Positions 16,780-24,428 of a DNA stretch of 64,000 nucleotides are shown piece by piece. Numbering within the stretch: the stretch's first letter is position 1; every line of letters begins with the position of its first letter. A program made the position numbers and the translations under genes. The DNA comes from Butyrivibrio sp. AE2015 (GTDB lineage Bacteria > Bacillota > Clostridia > Lachnospirales > Lachnospiraceae): positions 1 to 64,000 of the forward strand of contig NZ_ATVR01000013.1 in assembly GCF_000420825.1 (NCBI RefSeq), given 5' to 3'. The notes beneath the pieces are model-generated. The model was not told where the DNA came from and ran no database searches. It saw only the letters and a program-made list of their open reading frames with translations.

Positions 16780-17988
16780 TCAGAATACATTAAGGGCGCT
16801 CTCGTTAAGCTTCATAAGTGCCTCAATGTAATAATAATCACCATAGATAATGGCCATATGGTGACCATTTCCATGATAATCAACTGAGCCTCTGGTAAGG
16901 AGGTTATCTCTGTCTAAAGTGTAGTCGCAGCTATGGCTATCAAGCGCTTTTAAGAGTTTTACGGCTGCTGCAAGGTACTTTTGGGCACGTTCTTTGTCAT
17001 CTTCAATATTTAATTCATTATCGTTCTGAGCATCAGACTCTTTAACGGAATATACTCCCATAAGGCTCTTTGCAATCTCAATTAATCCACCTGCTGTTAT
17101 TGCAGCTGCTGTAGAATCCTCAAGATTATCCGTCTTTGGCTGTCTGTAGTCAATTGGAACAAGGAATGTCTCAGGCATCTCAGAGAGTACATAATCTGCA
17201 ACTTTTATGGCAGTTTCCAGATATTTCTTTTCACCTGTATGAATATAACTAAGGGCAAATCCATAAACTGCCCAGCTCTGTCCTCTTGTCCAGCTTGAGC
17301 CTTCGCCATATCCCTGTCCGCCATACTCTCTGTCGAACTTTCCGGTAAATGGATCAAAGCCAACGATATGTCTTACTGAGCCGTCTTCTCTGATAAAGTT
17401 CTTCATTGCTGTATCTGCATGTGCCATGGCAATCTTTTTAAATCTGGGATCTGCAAGCACATCAGAAGCCCAGTACAAAAGCGGAAGATTCATCATACAG
17501 TCGATAATAGCCCAGCCTGTAGTATCTCTGCCATCACCCCAGTCATTCCATGCCCTGATGAAATTACCGTTTAAGTTAAATCTTCCTGCAAGGCTTGCTG
17601 CTGCCAGTAATCCTCTATTCTTTGCTTCCTCGCCTTTATTTAACTTGTAATTGATGACAGCTGTTGGAAGCCATCTAAAGCCGGCATCGTGGTCCATTCC
17701 GTTATAATTAAGAAACGCTGCATCAAGCTTTTCTTCTACCTGAAGCGCCTCTTCTTTAAACATATCATTACCTGTAAGCTTATAGAGCTGCCACATTTCT
17801 CCGCCCCAGAAGCCATTAGTCCACCAGCAGATTTCTTTTTTATCTGATCTGTCATCAAATCTGCCGCTTTCATCTGTAGTATATGGTATCTTATTCCTGT
17901 TTCTCTCTGTAACAGGAACCATCTTTTCTTCTATTTTTTTCAATGTGTCATTGACCCACTGTAAGTCTTCGCTACTGATAAATCCCAT
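16780..17988 (-). CDS. GH88 unsaturated glucuronyl hydrolase
   Basis: 402 aa, cytoplasmic. (alpha/alpha)6-barrel hydrolase that removes the 4,5-unsaturated uronic acid left by polysaccharide lyases. The tryptophan-rich WWTNGFWGGEMW segment is typical. Asp101 in HDAGF and Asp163 in IIDCMMNLP match the two catalytic Asp of Bacillus UGL (Asp88 and Asp149). The sequence GSSWTRGQSWAVYGFA is also a family signature. Rhamnogalacturonyl hydrolase (GH105) is the main alternative, but the motifs fit GH88 better. The ATG at 17988 has GGAGG 6 nt upstream; the frame extends 19 codons further without a site. Confidence 0.9.
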   Translation of the reverse strand: MGFISSEDLQWVNDTLKKIEEKMVPVTERNRNKIPYTTDESGRFDDRSDKKEICWWTNGFWGGEMWQLYKLTGNDMFKEEALQVEEKLDAAFLNYNGMDHDAGFRWLPTAVINYKLNKGEEAKNRGLLAAASLAGRFNLNGNFIRAWNDWGDGRDTTGWAIIDCMMNLPLLYWASDVLADPRFKKIAMAHADTAMKNFIREDGSVRHIVGFDPFTGKFDREYGGQGYGEGSSWTRGQSWAVYGFALSYIHTGEKKYLETAIKVADYVLSEMPETFLVPIDYRQPKTDNLEDSTAAAITAGGLIEIAKSLMGVYSVKESDAQNDNELNIEDDKERAQKYLAAAVKLLKALDSHSCDYTLDRDNLLTRGSVDYHGNGHHMAIIYGDYYYIEALMKLNESALNVF

Positions 17989-18053
17989 AATCTTCCTCCA
18001 AAACATGATTGCATAGTTGAATTGCTTTAGTTTTTTCTTACCCAATTCACCAA

Positions 18054-18059
18054 ATTATA
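18054..18059 (-). promoter_or_regulatory. Possible -10 element of the GH88 promoter
   Basis: On the minus strand a perfect TATAAT lies 66 nt before the GH88 start. A T-rich sequence stands at the -35 position and is not a clear match. No terminator was recognised between this site and the end of the upstream gene at 18159. Confidence 0.35.
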
Positions 18060-18158
18060 TAGTACCGTCTTTTGGAGCAAAAAATAATGTATATTTTATA
18101 TTAAATCTTGCGATTTTTTAGCTAAACAGGATTTTGTCACTAAATGCATGACTTTTGG

Positions 18159-18953
18159 TTATAGCAAGTAATTTTCTATAACCCTGTCAATGCCTACTGA
18201 ATCTAAAGGTATCTTTTCTGTTTCAAATGTAGCAAGCATGTTTAAAGACATCACGTAGCCGTTCTCTACATATGCTTTTGACTTATATATATATTTGCTT
18301 ATATATTTTTGATCATCCATCATTCCATAATGCTCCCAAATATATATTTTTCCGGTTCTCTTATTCTTCACAATAAAATCCGGATAAAAATATTCATTAC
18401 CAACTTTTAATCTGCATTCATATCTATACTGAATTCCATTTCGAAATAGCGCATCAGCAATCATTGCCTCTGCTTTGGACCTTACCAGGTCACCTTTTAA
18501 AGTGGCAATTTTCAATTTTTCTGGATTTTTATTTGATTTTTCATACTCTGCCTTATCCCAATTATCATCGCATTCTGCGCCAAAATAAGATGGTATATCT
18601 ATCAATTTCCTATATGCAGGTTGATTTTTAATAGTCCTCGCTGGTGTCTCTCTAGGATGTCTTTTTATGTATGCATCAATGGCTGCTATTTCCATCTTTG
18701 TCGAACTTATCTGCTTTTGCAGCAAGTTCTTTATGGCAAGACTTTTTGCGATTTCTATTTTATCCTTCTTTAAGTATTTCCTTGTGATTTTCCGGTCTTT
18801 TTGAATTACCTGATAATACTTATAACCCCTGCCATTTTTATTTATCTGTATTCTTCCTTCAGGAAAATTTCCCCTTTCAAATTTATCTTGATAAATGTTT
18901 AATTTTTTAAGCAGCACTCTTTTTTCTGCCATCATAGCATCTTCAATATCCAC
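18159..18953 (-). CDS. Hypothetical protein with PD-(D/E)XK nuclease-like C-terminus
   Basis: About 264 aa, lysine- and isoleucine-rich. A basic helical N-terminal half carries no motif I recognise. The C-terminal part shows a plausible PD-(D/E)XK core: Glu164 (SKAEAMIADAL helix), PDF at 193-195, then IYIWEH with Glu209; numbering counts from the GTG at 18959. The chosen start is GTG at 18953, with AGGAG 5 nt upstream; another in-frame GTG at 18959 overlaps that site. The gene is an orphan: no methyltransferase or toxin/antitoxin partner is adjacent. It interrupts a glycan locus, and repeat-rich DNA lies upstream. It may belong to a Lachnospiraceae family of unknown function, possibly acquired. 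Confidence 0.75.
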   Translation of the reverse strand: MDIEDAMMAEKRVLLKKLNIYQDKFERGNFPEGRIQINKNGRGYKYYQVIQKDRKITRKYLKKDKIEIAKSLAIKNLLQKQISSTKMEIAAIDAYIKRHPRETPARTIKNQPAYRKLIDIPSYFGAECDDNWDKAEYEKSNKNPEKLKIATLKGDLVRSKAEAMIADALFRNGIQYRYECRLKVGNEYFYPDFIVKNKRTGKIYIWEHYGMMDDQKYISKYIYKSKAYVENGYVMSLNMLATFETEKIPLDSVGIDRVIENYLL

Positions 18954-18976
18954 ATTCACTCCTACTCTCTTAGAAT

Positions 18977-19040
18977 TTTGCTTTCTTTATTTGCTTTCTT
19001 TATTTGTTTTCTTTATTTGTTTTCTTTATTTGTTTTCTTC
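18977..19040. repeat. 13-bp tandem repeat upstream of the nuclease-like gene
   Basis: Four 13-bp units run head to tail (18977-18989, 18990-19002, 19003-19015, 19016-19028). They read TTTGCTTTCTTTA twice, then TTTGTTTTCTTTA twice, and a decayed fifth unit continues to about 19040. The array lies 24 nt upstream of the nuclease-like gene's start, in its leader or promoter region. Pyrimidine-rich short tandem repeats at such places can vary in copy number by slippage. Confidence 0.9.
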
Positions 19041-19562
19041 TTTATTATGTGCGGTTTCTCTCCTTCTCTTTTCTTAGTCCCTACTTATATACCTAGTATT
19101 GCTGTCACTTTTCGTGCAGTTATCATCACATGCACTCTGTTTGTTAATATGAATAGTCTCGCGATTTGCGAATAACGTTGTTCATGCCAGATTAGGCATC
19201 AAGATTTAAATAAATAAACAACTTGATGAAAATAACACATTTCAACTTCTAAAGTCAAGCTTATTTCCTATTATTGTAGAAATAGTTTATCTACACCCTA
19301 TTTTTTCTAAAACCATTTCCTATACAGCTTATTTTTATTTAACTGCACCCTTTTTTTCAACTAACTCTTTCCTGTGATTAGATTTCTTGTTCAAGTGCAC
19401 CCTCTAAAAAGGGTGCACTTGATTTAAAACATGTTGTATAGCCAATGTCTCCAATATGTAATAGGGTGCAGTTAAATCAATATCGGTATCACAGGAAAAC
19501 AAAAACAGAAAACTGGGGTGCAGTTGTCTGAATATGTTAATCTTAAGAAATTCCAATTACAA
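19041..19562. repeat. Intergenic region with repeated GGGTGCA motifs
   Basis: This 520-bp AT-rich gap has no convincing gene. Its right half holds a set of related motifs in both orientations: TGCACCC at 19341-19350 and 19393-19403, and GGGTGCA at 19410-19420, 19463-19473 and 19515-19526. A weaker copy (CTACACCC) lies at 19291-19298, and two more copies form the terminator at 19563-19606. A perfect 13-bp hairpin (TCAAGTGCACCCT at 19391-19403, its complement at 19410-19422) sits in the middle. ATTTAACTGCACCCT (19337-19351) is the exact inverse of 19463-19477. Nothing was recognised in 19041-19290. Confidence 0.75.
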
Positions 19563-19606
19563 AAACAGGGTGCAGTTGCTTTAAAATCTGCAACTGCACC
19601 CTGTTT
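19563..19606 (-). terminator. Intrinsic terminator of the heparinase-like gene
   Basis: A perfect 17-bp stem (19590-19606 with 19563-19579) with a 10-nt loop starts 2 nt after the stop codon on the minus strand and runs into TTTTTG. The stem contains two copies of the local GGGTGCAGTT motif in opposite orientation. Confidence 0.9.
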
Positions 19607-19608
19607 CA

Positions 19609-21672
19609 TCATCTAAACTTCATTTCAAGCCTATTTGAAGGCCCCATCTCTAAAAGCACTCTGTATACATCGTGCTTCCAGGCGATAGAAAGCCTCTCAT
19701 CAGTTATTGGATATGCTTTAACAGTGGCTGATACTACGCCACTTATCTCTGCGCATCCCAGATTGCCTATGCGCACCAAAAATTTCTTCTTGCATGATGC
19801 GGGGCCATCACTTGGGCTATCCTCACAATTTCCATCTTCAGAAAGCACCTCAATCTCCGGCTTTTCATAAGTCATAAGACTTATAACTGCATTAAGATCG
19901 CCATCATAGGTATCCTCAACACAAACACCCTCACCTTTATACAGACTTACAATTCTTTTATAGCTTCTGATGCGCTCATCACCGTAAGCACCTGCGATAT
20001 CCATAGCTAAAGAGGATATATGCTTTCCGGAGCATACTTCATCAGCAAAATTATCTTCTGAATTCATGCACAGAATACAGTTTACATCCCTTGCGCCGAA
20101 CTGTTCACCTGCGTGCTGCATTATAAATGCTGAATTATACACATCTGCAGCAGCATCTTTTCCAAGTTCTTCCAAATACTGTTTTCCGCATGCTTCAGTT
20201 TTTCCCTCAAACGCGCCGCTCTCATCTCCAGTCAGGTATCCTTCATCAATAAAAGTAGGCAAATTGTGGAACTGAGACTGCATTGTCCATAATTCATATC
20301 TTCTATCAGAAAAAGTCTTCTGTGTATAAGTTCCAACTCCAAGGTCAATGAGCATAGGCTTTCCATTTTTATATATGGTAAAAGAGCCAACATCATTATG
20401 ATTATGACTATCTGCGTTGTCTCCAGCTTTGGCAGCAAGTGTATAAACGCCGTCTCGAGCCACCATCAGCCCAACACTCTCAAAAAAGGCATCTTCAGGT
20501 ATTCCAGCTTCACCCGTAACACTCATCATCTCGTCAAAGGCGAAAGCCTGGATAAAATGGTAAAAGAGATTTATCTCACTGCTGACAAGCTTTTCCTCTT
20601 CAGATTCTTTTTGAAAATCAAGAGCTGCAAAAGTAGAAAGGACCTTATCACCTGTTGCCTTTCCAAACAGATACTCTCTTGCAGTTCTTCCTCCGGCAAG
20701 AGCGCTGCAATCAGCAAAATTCACATAGTACCCGTTACCTACATACATCTTAACTATGTAATTGGCAACATTTCTAATAAGCTTTTCCTTGAATACGTCA
20801 GCAAAAGAACTATTGCCTTCCTTCCCATTTCCAAGAACAGCGCTCATAAGCTCGAGACATCCAAAAAGACAAAGGGCCGCATGGGAATAATACTGAGCTC
20901 CCTCATCACATCCTCCGTCTTCGCCATACTCGTCAAGGAAGTAGTCACAGGATTTGGCAGCTTTTTCAACAAATGCCCGTCTTTCCTCTTCTGTAAAAAA
21001 GCCCTCCGGCCTGGTAAGCGCACATATCAGAACATTTTGTGTACACCATGGTGTCCAGTTACACATTGATTCCTTGCCATTTCCCATCCACCAAAAATGC
21101 TGTTCTAAATATGGGGTAAATATTCTCTCCTTAAGTCTTTCATTGACATAAGTACTGATAAAAGGACTTATCTCATTTAATACAGGTCTTAAAGCATACT
21201 CTGCAAAAGCAACTTCTGCACCTGACTCTGCATCGAAGAGATCTATGATCGGCCTTGTCACATCAGGCATATTCTCCTGCACTCCATCACGCACATAGCT
21301 GGTGTGTGGTGGCAGGCACCATGTAGTTTCCTCCAGGATGAGGTATAGTCCATCAAGGATATCCCCTAGAAATCTCCCTTTATTTTCAACGCACTCGGCA
21401 AGAACAAGCTTATTTAATTTCCTTCTCCTTGGAAAATACTTATCCTCAAACCTTACTCTGTTTCCTGATTTCTTAAATTCCATGAAATCTGAGATAAGAA
21501 GCTGTGTCCATGGTTCTTTCATAACCTCTTCGCCAGCCTGCACAAGTCTCTTTTTCAGGGAGTCAGAAAGTCCTTCCCATTTGTTTCTGTCTGAAATATC
21601 AGGATACTTTGTATATATGCTGCATCCTTCACTTTTCCTAAAAAAATTCTGTATTAAAGTTCGATTACTCAT
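19609..21672 (-). CDS. Heparinase II/III family polysaccharide lyase
   Basis: 687 aa, no signal peptide. The N-terminal half is alpha-helical and toroid-like (SMCNWTPWCTQNVLICAL, GGCDEGAQYYSHAALCLFG). The C-terminal half carries the heparinase II/III signature NADSHNHNDVGSFTIYKNGK, with the conserved His/Asn, then the beta-sandwich. Members cleave uronate-containing glycans such as heparin, alginate or related oligosaccharides by beta-elimination, producing the unsaturated ends that GH88 removes. The precise substrate is not readable. It follows the F5/8-domain gene by 53 nt and ends in a strong terminator. GAGG lies 7 nt before the ATG. Confidence 0.88.
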   Translation of the reverse strand: MSNRTLIQNFFRKSEGCSIYTKYPDISDRNKWEGLSDSLKKRLVQAGEEVMKEPWTQLLISDFMEFKKSGNRVRFEDKYFPRRRKLNKLVLAECVENKGRFLGDILDGLYLILEETTWCLPPHTSYVRDGVQENMPDVTRPIIDLFDAESGAEVAFAEYALRPVLNEISPFISTYVNERLKERIFTPYLEQHFWWMGNGKESMCNWTPWCTQNVLICALTRPEGFFTEEERRAFVEKAAKSCDYFLDEYGEDGGCDEGAQYYSHAALCLFGCLELMSAVLGNGKEGNSSFADVFKEKLIRNVANYIVKMYVGNGYYVNFADCSALAGGRTAREYLFGKATGDKVLSTFAALDFQKESEEEKLVSSEINLFYHFIQAFAFDEMMSVTGEAGIPEDAFFESVGLMVARDGVYTLAAKAGDNADSHNHNDVGSFTIYKNGKPMLIDLGVGTYTQKTFSDRRYELWTMQSQFHNLPTFIDEGYLTGDESGAFEGKTEACGKQYLEELGKDAAADVYNSAFIMQHAGEQFGARDVNCILCMNSEDNFADEVCSGKHISSLAMDIAGAYGDERIRSYKRIVSLYKGEGVCVEDTYDGDLNAVISLMTYEKPEIEVLSEDGNCEDSPSDGPASCKKKFLVRIGNLGCAEISGVVSATVKAYPITDERLSIAWKHDVYRVLLEMGPSNRLEMKFR

Positions 21673-21725
21673 CTGCTTTCCTCATTTAGGGTGAATTTAT
21701 CTTTATTCTGTTCAGATACTTTTAA

Positions 21726-22523
21726 TCAATTCACTCCTGCCTCAGTTCCATACACTTCTATCTGTGTAAGTGCAGGGAATGGGCTTGGATCATCAGCTTT
21801 TATCAGTTTTCCAAGTTTTATCCACCTGATGTTTTTCTTCTCAATGTTGAAAACATGTGGTTCTGCGACCTTTTTATCCATTTTGACAACTTCGCTGCTT
21901 CCATCAGAAAAAGTGAAAGTAGCTTCTACCCACCAGTTATCATGTGGGAAATCAGCTCTTGTATAAAGAACTATCTTGTCAAAGTCAACCTCTCTTCCAA
22001 AATCCAAAGTAAACTCAGCATCATCCTGCCTATTGATTCCCCAGGATTCATATGGCCACTCACCGTGTGAGAGGGTTGCTATGCAGCCGTCTATCGCATT
22101 CCTTGCGGCAAAAACAGCTTCTCCTCTTGTTTCAACATTGGCACTTGCATGTGGATAAACTCCTGACACTTCATGCTGATCAAAAGGATTAAGAGCAATA
22201 TTCCTATAGCCTTTAACTTCATAATCCTCAGCTTCTCTTATTGTAACAACATGTCTGTTGCCAAAGAAAGCAAGGGGATTATAGCTTGTCTTCTTCTCAT
22301 AAAAAGGAACTACAAAATCAACAGTTTCCTGGTCTACAAGCACCAAAGAAGTATCAACTGCTGCATCTACCTTTACGACATAAAACTTTCCGGGAACAAG
22401 TCCTGAAAACTCAATAACATCTCCCTTTCTATACTCACCGTCCCAGGCAAGTACTACATTTTTCTCACCTTCATACTCTGCCTTAGGCACATGATCCCAA
22501 TCATTAAATACAGTTATTTTCAT
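21726..22523 (-). CDS. Hypothetical protein with F5/8 type C (galactose-binding-like) domain
   Basis: 265 aa, no signal peptide. The first 75 residues form a beta-rich domain (KGDVIEFSGLVPGKFYVVKVDAA). The segment from about residue 110 to the end resembles an F5/8 type C or CBM32-like jelly roll: NAIDGCIATLSHG, then FTLDFGREVDFDKIVLYTR and a final TQIEVYG strand. Such domains bind carbohydrates or assist enzymes. It opens the transcript that includes the heparinase-like gene, so an intracellular accessory role in glycan breakdown is likely. GGAGGAG lies just before the ATG. Confidence 0.75.
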   Translation of the reverse strand: MKITVFNDWDHVPKAEYEGEKNVVLAWDGEYRKGDVIEFSGLVPGKFYVVKVDAAVDTSLVLVDQETVDFVVPFYEKKTSYNPLAFFGNRHVVTIREAEDYEVKGYRNIALNPFDQHEVSGVYPHASANVETRGEAVFAARNAIDGCIATLSHGEWPYESWGINRQDDAEFTLDFGREVDFDKIVLYTRADFPHDNWWVEATFTFSDGSSEVVKMDKKVAEPHVFNIEKKNIRWIKLGKLIKADDPSPFPALTQIEVYGTEAGVN

Positions 22524-22562
22524 ACCTACTCCTCCAAATCCTCTTCATTTAACTTTATAGTC

Positions 22563-22591
22563 AAAAAATCCGCACAAACTGCGGATTTTTT
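22563..22591. terminator. Bidirectional intrinsic terminator
   Basis: A 12-bp perfect stem, AAAAAATCCGCA (22563-22574) with TGCGGATTTTTT (22580-22591), with a 5-nt loop. It lies 33 nt after the TPR lipoprotein stop on the minus strand and just upstream of the F5/8-domain gene, so it separates the two transcripts. Confidence 0.93.
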
Positions 22592-22623
22592 AATCTTACT
22601 CTAATATTTTTTGATAAAAACAT

Positions 22624-23673
22624 TTATCTTGTTGATAAAAATACGTTTTCTCTAACTGCTGCCTCATCCTGTGGATATTCCTGGAGATATGTTGTCATCA
22701 AAGAAGATGCCAGCCCAAACTCTCCCATATATTCATAGGCCGTTATCTCATTGAGCATAAGCGCCTGATTCAGGGACTTATCGTTTATCTCTATTCCTGA
22801 CTGAAAAGAAGAAACTGCGCCCTCATAGTCGCCCTGCTTTATCTGACACATTCCAAGCTGGTTGTAGACCTTTGCACTGCTAGGGTTTTCAGAAAGATAG
22901 GTCTTATAAACGCTTATGGCATAGTTATAATCACCCTGAACTTCTCCAGTCTGTCCCAGCAAAAGAACTACCGGCTCTTTTTCCTGGTCTCTTTCACTTC
23001 TGGCTGCTTCGAGGTAACTCTGCGCATCAGCATTGTTCCCAAGATAAAAAGAAATCTGTCCCTTCTCATAGTTGGTCATGTACTCACTGCCATTTTCCAA
23101 AGCCCTGGTAATGATGGAAATTCCTTCCTCTTCATAACCATTCTCAGCAAGGGACTTATATATCATGATGATCATAGAATAATCCTTGGGATTAAGAGAT
23201 ATAGCCTTGGTAAAATCAGCATATCCCGAGTCATGATTACCTGAGGATAGTTCACAAGTGCCTCGCAGATAATACGCATTGATGTCTCCGCTTCGAAGAC
23301 CGATTATCGCATCATAGACCTCTTTTGCCTTGCTATATTCTCCAAGCTTCATATAGCTCTCAGCAAGGTAGTAGTTGGTGTCAAAGTCCATATCATCAAC
23401 TATTCCCTCATCCGATGCAAGCGAAGAAAGCAGCTCCTCAGCTGCCTGCTCATACTCGCCGCTATATAGATATGCTATTCCCTTACCTCTATGGATAAGG
23501 CACGCATCCTCGCCATTTTTTTCTGCTTCCTCAAAGCTCTCAAGAGCACTGGTATATTCGTGGCTCTCAATATAAGCAAAACCGGAATCAATGCTGTGTC
23601 TTCCGGCCAGGCTCCCGCAACCTGAAAGCAAAATAGTCAGGGATAACGCTCCCGCAACAATTCCGCGCTTCAT
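22624..23673 (-). CDS. TPR-repeat lipoprotein
   Basis: 349 aa. The N-terminus is a lipoprotein signal (MKRGIVAGALSLTILLSGC) with the lipidation Cys at residue 19. The rest is a series of about eight tetratricopeptide repeats with the typical A..Y..G pattern (for example AKVYNQLGMCQIKQGDYEGAV). It is probably anchored on the outer face of the membrane as a protein-protein scaffold. The gene follows ridA by 9 nt and is the last of the transcript. Confidence 0.88.
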   Translation of the reverse strand: MKRGIVAGALSLTILLSGCGSLAGRHSIDSGFAYIESHEYTSALESFEEAEKNGEDACLIHRGKGIAYLYSGEYEQAAEELLSSLASDEGIVDDMDFDTNYYLAESYMKLGEYSKAKEVYDAIIGLRSGDINAYYLRGTCELSSGNHDSGYADFTKAISLNPKDYSMIIMIYKSLAENGYEEEGISIITRALENGSEYMTNYEKGQISFYLGNNADAQSYLEAARSERDQEKEPVVLLLGQTGEVQGDYNYAISVYKTYLSENPSSAKVYNQLGMCQIKQGDYEGAVSSFQSGIEINDKSLNQALMLNEITAYEYMGEFGLASSLMTTYLQEYPQDEAAVRENVFLSTR

Positions 23674-23682
23674 AAGCTCTTA

Positions 23683-24060
23683 TTACTCCCCAAGATAAGC
23701 AATTACCTCTACTTCACAAAGCACATTTCTAGGTAACTGTTTAACTGCCACGCAACTTCTTGCAGGCTTTCCTGTAAAATACTTCTCGTAAACAGCATTG
23801 AATGCTGCAAAATCGCTCATTTCAGCTAAAAAGCATGTTGTCTTAACTACGTGCTCAAAGTCAGTTCCTGCTGCCTTTAAGATCTCGCCAATGTTGCGGC
23901 AAACTCTGTCTGCCTGATCAGCGATTGTAGTTGTGTCTATTTCCCCACTTGCAGGGTTGATCGGAATCTGTCCTGAAGCATAAAGAAAATCCCCTGCCTT
24001 GATTGCCTGTGAATATGGTCCTATAGCTGCTGGTGCTTTTTCTGTACTGATGTAATCCAT
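23683..24060 (-). CDS. ridA: RidA family enamine/imine deaminase
   Basis: 125 aa, the usual length for the YjgF/YER057c/UK114 family, which hydrolyses reactive 2-aminoacrylate-type enamines formed by PLP enzymes. Signatures are APAAIGPYSQAI, LYASGQIPINP, and the C-terminal GKPARSCVAVKQLP with the conserved catalytic Arg. GGAGG lies 7 nt before the ATG. Confidence 0.95.
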   Translation of the reverse strand: MDYISTEKAPAAIGPYSQAIKAGDFLYASGQIPINPASGEIDTTTIADQADRVCRNIGEILKAAGTDFEHVVKTTCFLAEMSDFAAFNAVYEKYFTGKPARSCVAVKQLPRNVLCEVEVIAYLGE

Positions 24061-24083
24061 TTCATATCCTCCTCTTTAAACGC

Positions 24084-24189
24084 TTAAGTGCTCTGCTCTT
24101 GGGATTCTCACTAGGCTCGAAAATTCCTCGCCAAGTGTTCACCCATGGCTCGCACTAAATTCGAAACTACCTCATTAAGTGCTCTGCTC
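24084..24189. repeat. 76-bp segment flanked by 15-bp direct repeats
   Basis: TTAAGTGCTCTGCTC occurs exactly at 24084-24098 and again at 24175-24189. The second copy contains the stop codon and last codons of the 79-aa gene. The 76 bp between them (24099-24174) holds partly repeated pieces (GGCTCG, CACTA, AATTCGAAA). The arrangement looks like a small insertion with target duplication, or a dispersed intergenic repeat. It separates the 79-aa gene from ridA. Confidence 0.7.
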
Positions 24190-24414
24190 AAAGACGGCAG
24201 TCACATAGAAACCCCTGTCGTTCTCCTCAACCTTTGTCACTACGCCTTCCCTCTCAAGCATTCGCTCTCTAAAGGGGAAATTGCCTGACATTGCAAGGGA
24301 TGGATCTATCGTATAGTAATAGTTACTCGGAAGAACACCTTCTGTAACCGTCACATGATCTCCCTCTTTAAGGAGTCCGGGTCTTTCCATTTTAAAAGTC
24401 ATTTCTCTAGCCAT
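24175..24414 (-). CDS. Small hypothetical protein (79 aa)
   Basis: Not recognised. 79 aa, acidic, no membrane segment, predicted mostly beta (GLLKEGDHVTVTEGV, EREGVVTKVEEND, FYVTAVFEQ), which could suit an SH3-like or small barrel fold. It lies 14 nt after the SGNH-hydrolase gene, preceded by a GGTAGGTG region that may serve as ribosome binding site, and is probably co-transcribed with it. Its 3' end forms one copy of a 15-bp direct repeat. Confidence 0.72.
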   Translation of the reverse strand: MAREMTFKMERPGLLKEGDHVTVTEGVLPSNYYYTIDPSLAMSGNFPFRERMLEREGVVTKVEENDRGFYVTAVFEQST

Positions 24415-24428
24415 TTTAACACCTACCC

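Noticed and set aside
18977..19040. Short repeats as a CRISPR array
   Set aside because: The units are directly adjacent with no spacers, and no cas genes are present.
18895..19175. Plus-strand low-complexity ORFs rich in Phe and Leu
   Set aside because: They arise from the 13-bp pyrimidine-rich tandem repeat, not from a protein gene.
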